From assembly GCA_030613045.1 (NCBI GenBank), contig JAUWMS010000103.1:1-7518 (forward strand): DNA of 7,518 nt. The letters run 5' to 3'. The notes beneath the pieces were generated by a model. It did not search any database. It was not told the origin of the DNA and saw nothing but the letters and a program-made list of their open reading frames with translations. The DNA is from Candidatus Latescibacterota bacterium (GTDB lineage: Bacteria > Latescibacterota > 4484-107). Every line of letters begins with the position of its first letter. Position 1 is the first letter of the stretch. The position numbers were made by a program, and so were the translations under genes. Positions 5,464 through 7,518 of the stretch are shown piece by piece.

Positions 5464-5527
5464 GGACACATCGAGGCGACGCGGACAGGCTCTTCCGAGA
5501 TTTCCTGCCGTGTCCGATGCGCTCAAC
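5464..5527 (+). repeat. Leader repeat, copy 3
   Basis: GGACACATCGAGGCGACGCGG (5464-5484) corresponds to 1171-1191, and GTGTCCGATGCGCTCAAC (5510-5527) corresponds to the blocks at 1142 and 1242. The 25 bases between them do not match the 1190s copy. As with the other copies it lies shortly before a gene start, here 57 bases before the ileS ATG. Confidence 0.5.
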
Positions 5528-5583
5528 GTTGTCCTGTGGCAGGCTTTCGTAGATTTCCGACATTAAAAACAAGGACCAATACT

Positions 5584-7518
5584 ATGTTTGAACCCGTTCC
5601 AAACGAACTGAACTTTCCCCAAATTGAGCACCGCATCCTGAAGTTCTGGAAGGAGCGCGACGTCTTTAATAAATTGCGCAAAAAAAATGCGGGGCGCAAA
5701 AAATACTCCTTTCTCGACGGCCCGATCACGGCCATTAATCCTCAGGGTATGGGCGTCCACCACGCATGGGGCCGCACGTATAAGGACCTCTATCAACGCT
5801 ACAAAGCCATGACGGGCCACGATCAGCGCTATCAAAACGGCTTCGATTGCCAAGGGTTATGGGTCGAGGTGGAGGTGGAAAAGGAGTTGGGCTTCACGTC
5901 CAAAAAGGACATCGAGGCGTACGGGGTCGCGCCCTTCATCGAGAAGTGCAGGGAGCGCGTGCGCCGTTCCGCCCAGGCCGTAGTCGAGCAATCCATCCGG
6001 CTCGGTCAGTGGATGGACTGGGATCACTCCTATTGGACGATGTCCGATGAGAACAATTATACCATCTGGATGTTTCTCCGCACGTGCCACGACAGGGGAT
6101 GGATCTACAAGGGACACGATGTGATGCCTTGGTGCGCCCGATGCGGCACGGCCATCTCCGAGCACGAGATCGCCACGGAGGGGTATAAAGAACTCACGCA
6201 CCGCAGCGTTTTCCTCACCTTCCCGCTGACCGGTCGGGAGGACGAATCCCTGCTGATCTGGACCACGACGCCGTGGACGCTCACCTCCAACGTGGCCGCG
6301 GCCGTGCATCCCGAATTGACCTACGTGAAGGTTCGGCAGGACAATCGCATTCTGTATCTTTCCAAGGGCGCGACGTCCGTGCTCAAACCCGGATACGAGG
6401 TGCTCGAAGAGATCAAGGGCGCGGCGATGGTGGGCTGGCGGTACCGGGGACCGTTCGATGATCTGGAAGCGCAGCAGGGCGTGGAACATCCGGTGATTCC
6501 GTGGAAAGAGGTGAGCGAGGAGGAGGGCACGGGGATCGTGCACATTGCGCCCGGATGCGGCAAGGAGGATTTCGCGCTCAGCAAGGAGTACGATTTGTCC
6601 GTGATCGCTCCTCTGAACGATGCCGGGATTTACGTGGATGGATTCAATTGGCTCACCGGCCGGGAGGCCGCAGACGTCGCCGAGGACATCTTCTCGGATT
6701 TGGAGCGCAAGGGCGTGCTCTATAAGGTCGAGGACTACACGCACCGCTATCCGGTGTGCTGGCGCTGCGACACAGAACTGGTTTTCCGGCTCGTGGACGA
6801 GTGGTTCATCTCGATGGATGCGCTTCGGCACCAGATTATGGAGGTTGCAAAAAAGGTGACCTGGATGCCCGCCTTCGGGCTGGCCCGCGAGCTGGACTGG
6901 CTAAAAAATATGCACGACTGGTGCATCTCCAAGAAACGGTATTGGGGCCTCGCGCTGCCCATTTACGAATGCGCGTGCGGACATTTTGAGGTCATCGGCG
7001 GCGAGGACGAGTTGAAGGAGCGGGCCGTCGAGGGCTGGGAAACGTTCGAGGGCCAACCTCCTCACCGTCCGTGGATTGACGCGGTGAAGATCGCATGTCC
7101 CCGGTGCGGCGCGAAGATTTCCCGCATTCCGGACGTGGGCAATCCGTGGTTAGACGCCGGAATCGTGCCCTATTCGACGATGGGATACCGCCGGGATCGG
7201 GCGTATTGGAACGAGTGGTTTCCCGCCGAGTTCATCACCGAATGTTTTCCCGGCCAGTTCCGAAACTGGTTTTACGCCCTGTTGGCGATGAGCACGGTGA
7301 TGGAGAACCGGACGCCTTTCCTGCGCATCCTGGGCCACGCGCTGGTGTACGACGAGCACGGCGAGGAGATGCACAAAAGCAAGGGCAACGCGATCTGGTT
7401 CGACGAGGCCGCGGAGCGTATGGGCGCGGACGTGATGCGGTGGATGTTCGCCGGGAGCAATCCAGTTAACAACATCCATTTCGGATTCGGCCCGGCGGAT
7501 CAGATCAAACGAAAGTTG
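5584..7518 (+). CDS. ileS: Isoleucyl-tRNA synthetase, N-terminal 645 residues (3' end outside)
   Basis: IleRS charges tRNA-Ile with isoleucine in the cytoplasm and edits misactivated valine. The window shows 645 residues of a protein that is usually about 1,000 long. The class I HIGH motif appears as HHAWGR (residues 59-64) and the KMSKS motif as MHKSKGN (596-602). The editing insert is visible: LLIWTTTPWTL (224-234) and GTGIVHIAPGCGKEDF, in which His320 and Asp329 match the key E. coli residues His333 and Asp342. Cys pairs that may bind zinc lie at 184/187, 392/395, 463/465 and 505/508. The GPITA..GVHHAWGRTYKDL wording identifies a distinct IleRS clade that differs from the E. coli-type PPYANG..HIGHA. 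ATG 5584 has AAGGA at 5571-5575. I see no frameshift in the visible part, and no T-box upstream. Confidence 0.95.
   Translation, partial: MFEPVPNELNFPQIEHRILKFWKERDVFNKLRKKNAGRKKYSFLDGPITAINPQGMGVHHAWGRTYKDLYQRYKAMTGHDQRYQNGFDCQGLWVEVEVEKELGFTSKKDIEAYGVAPFIEKCRERVRRSAQAVVEQSIRLGQWMDWDHSYWTMSDENNYTIWMFLRTCHDRGWIYKGHDVMPWCARCGTAISEHEIATEGYKELTHRSVFLTFPLTGREDESLLIWTTTPWTLTSNVAAAVHPELTYVKVRQDNRILYLSKGATSVLKPGYEVLEEIKGAAMVGWRYRGPFDDLEAQQGVEHPVIPWKEVSEEEGTGIVHIAPGCGKEDFALSKEYDLSVIAPLNDAGIYVDGFNWLTGREAADVAEDIFSDLERKGVLYKVEDYTHRYPVCWRCDTELVFRLVDEWFISMDALRHQIMEVAKKVTWMPAFGLARELDWLKNMHDWCISKKRYWGLALPIYECACGHFEVIGGEDELKERAVEGWETFEGQPPHRPWIDAVKIACPRCGAKISRIPDVGNPWLDAGIVPYSTMGYRRDRAYWNEWFPAEFITECFPGQFRNWFYALLAMSTVMENRTPFLRILGHALVYDEHGEEMHKSKGNAIWFDEAAERMGADVMRWMFAGSNPVNNIHFGFGPADQIKRKL

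Larger units (their letters stand above)
5287..5583. other. Repeat-filled gap before ileS
   Basis: This 297-base gap contains no supported gene; short open frames on either strand are made of repeat sequence. It holds the MITE-like element (5311-5442), a copy of the leader repeat (5464-5527) and the ileS ribosome binding site (AAGGA, 5571-5575). No T-box motif (AGGGTGGNACCGCG) was seen, so T-box control of ileS, common in Gram-positive bacteria, is not supported. Confidence 0.7.

Noticed and set aside
5283..5471. Small minus-strand gene with CHCEMRYSEAI
   Set aside because: This is translation of a dispersed intergenic repeat, a known source of spurious small proteins, and it covers the inverted-ended element.
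5443..5583. T-box or other tRNA-sensing leader for ileS
   Set aside because: No T-box consensus and no obvious specifier or antiterminator structure could be found by eye.
5857..6831. Long open frame of 324 codons on the minus strand
   Set aside because: It lies entirely opposite ileS, whose conserved motifs are continuous there; its composition (rich in His, Arg, Pro) is typical of an antisense shadow.
1..7518. CRISPR array, tRNA or rRNA genes
   Set aside because: No regularly spaced direct repeats, tRNA-like TTCGA arm contexts or rRNA motifs were seen on either strand.

Overview
The window reads as accessory DNA from an uncultured, probably Gram-negative (diderm) bacterium. It holds two predicted lipoproteins, a caspase-like protease, several toxin-antitoxin (TA) genes in different stages of decay, short palindromes and interspersed repeats in the gaps, and the 5' part of a housekeeping isoleucyl-tRNA synthetase gene of an unusual sequence type. 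The sequence does not allow a secure taxonomic placement. Every gene I accept lies on the + strand.

Layout. Bases 1-1101 form a TA patchwork. It starts with an orphan HicB-type antitoxin gene whose reading frame runs on into a broken stub of a GxxExxY-family gene, followed directly by a tightly packed two-gene unit: a coiled-coil small protein (likely antitoxin) and a TumE/DUF6516-type toxin. Bases 1102-1290 are non-coding and carry an interspersed repeat. Bases 1291-4571 hold the main unit. A 747-residue lipoprotein has repeated N-terminal motifs, two Ig/CARDB-like domains with calcium-loop-like signatures and a C-terminal caspase (C14) domain with an intact His/Cys dyad. It is followed, after a 119-base gap with a perfect palindrome, by a 305-residue lipoprotein with a FlgT/LPP20-like N-terminal region and a DUF4384-like region. 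Bases 4572-5286 are a second TA island: a clipped ribbon-helix-helix (RHH) antitoxin remnant, a RelE/ParE toxin and a downstream Phd-like antitoxin, joined by two 4-base ATGA overlaps. Bases 5287-5583 are non-coding and contain a 132-bp MITE-like element with inverted ends, a degenerate copy of a widespread intergenic repeat inside it, and another copy of the leader repeat. From 5584 to the window end runs ileS, 645 codons seen, with the 3' end outside.

How it may work together. The two lipoproteins probably form one extracytoplasmic module: a surface or periplasmic caspase-like protease, possibly calcium-responsive, with a partner of the DUF4384 type that commonly accompanies bacterial caspase homologues. 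This is the best candidate for an undescribed system here; its substrate and trigger cannot be read from the sequence. The flanking TA genes and palindromes show that the segment between them and ileS has been rearranged repeatedly.
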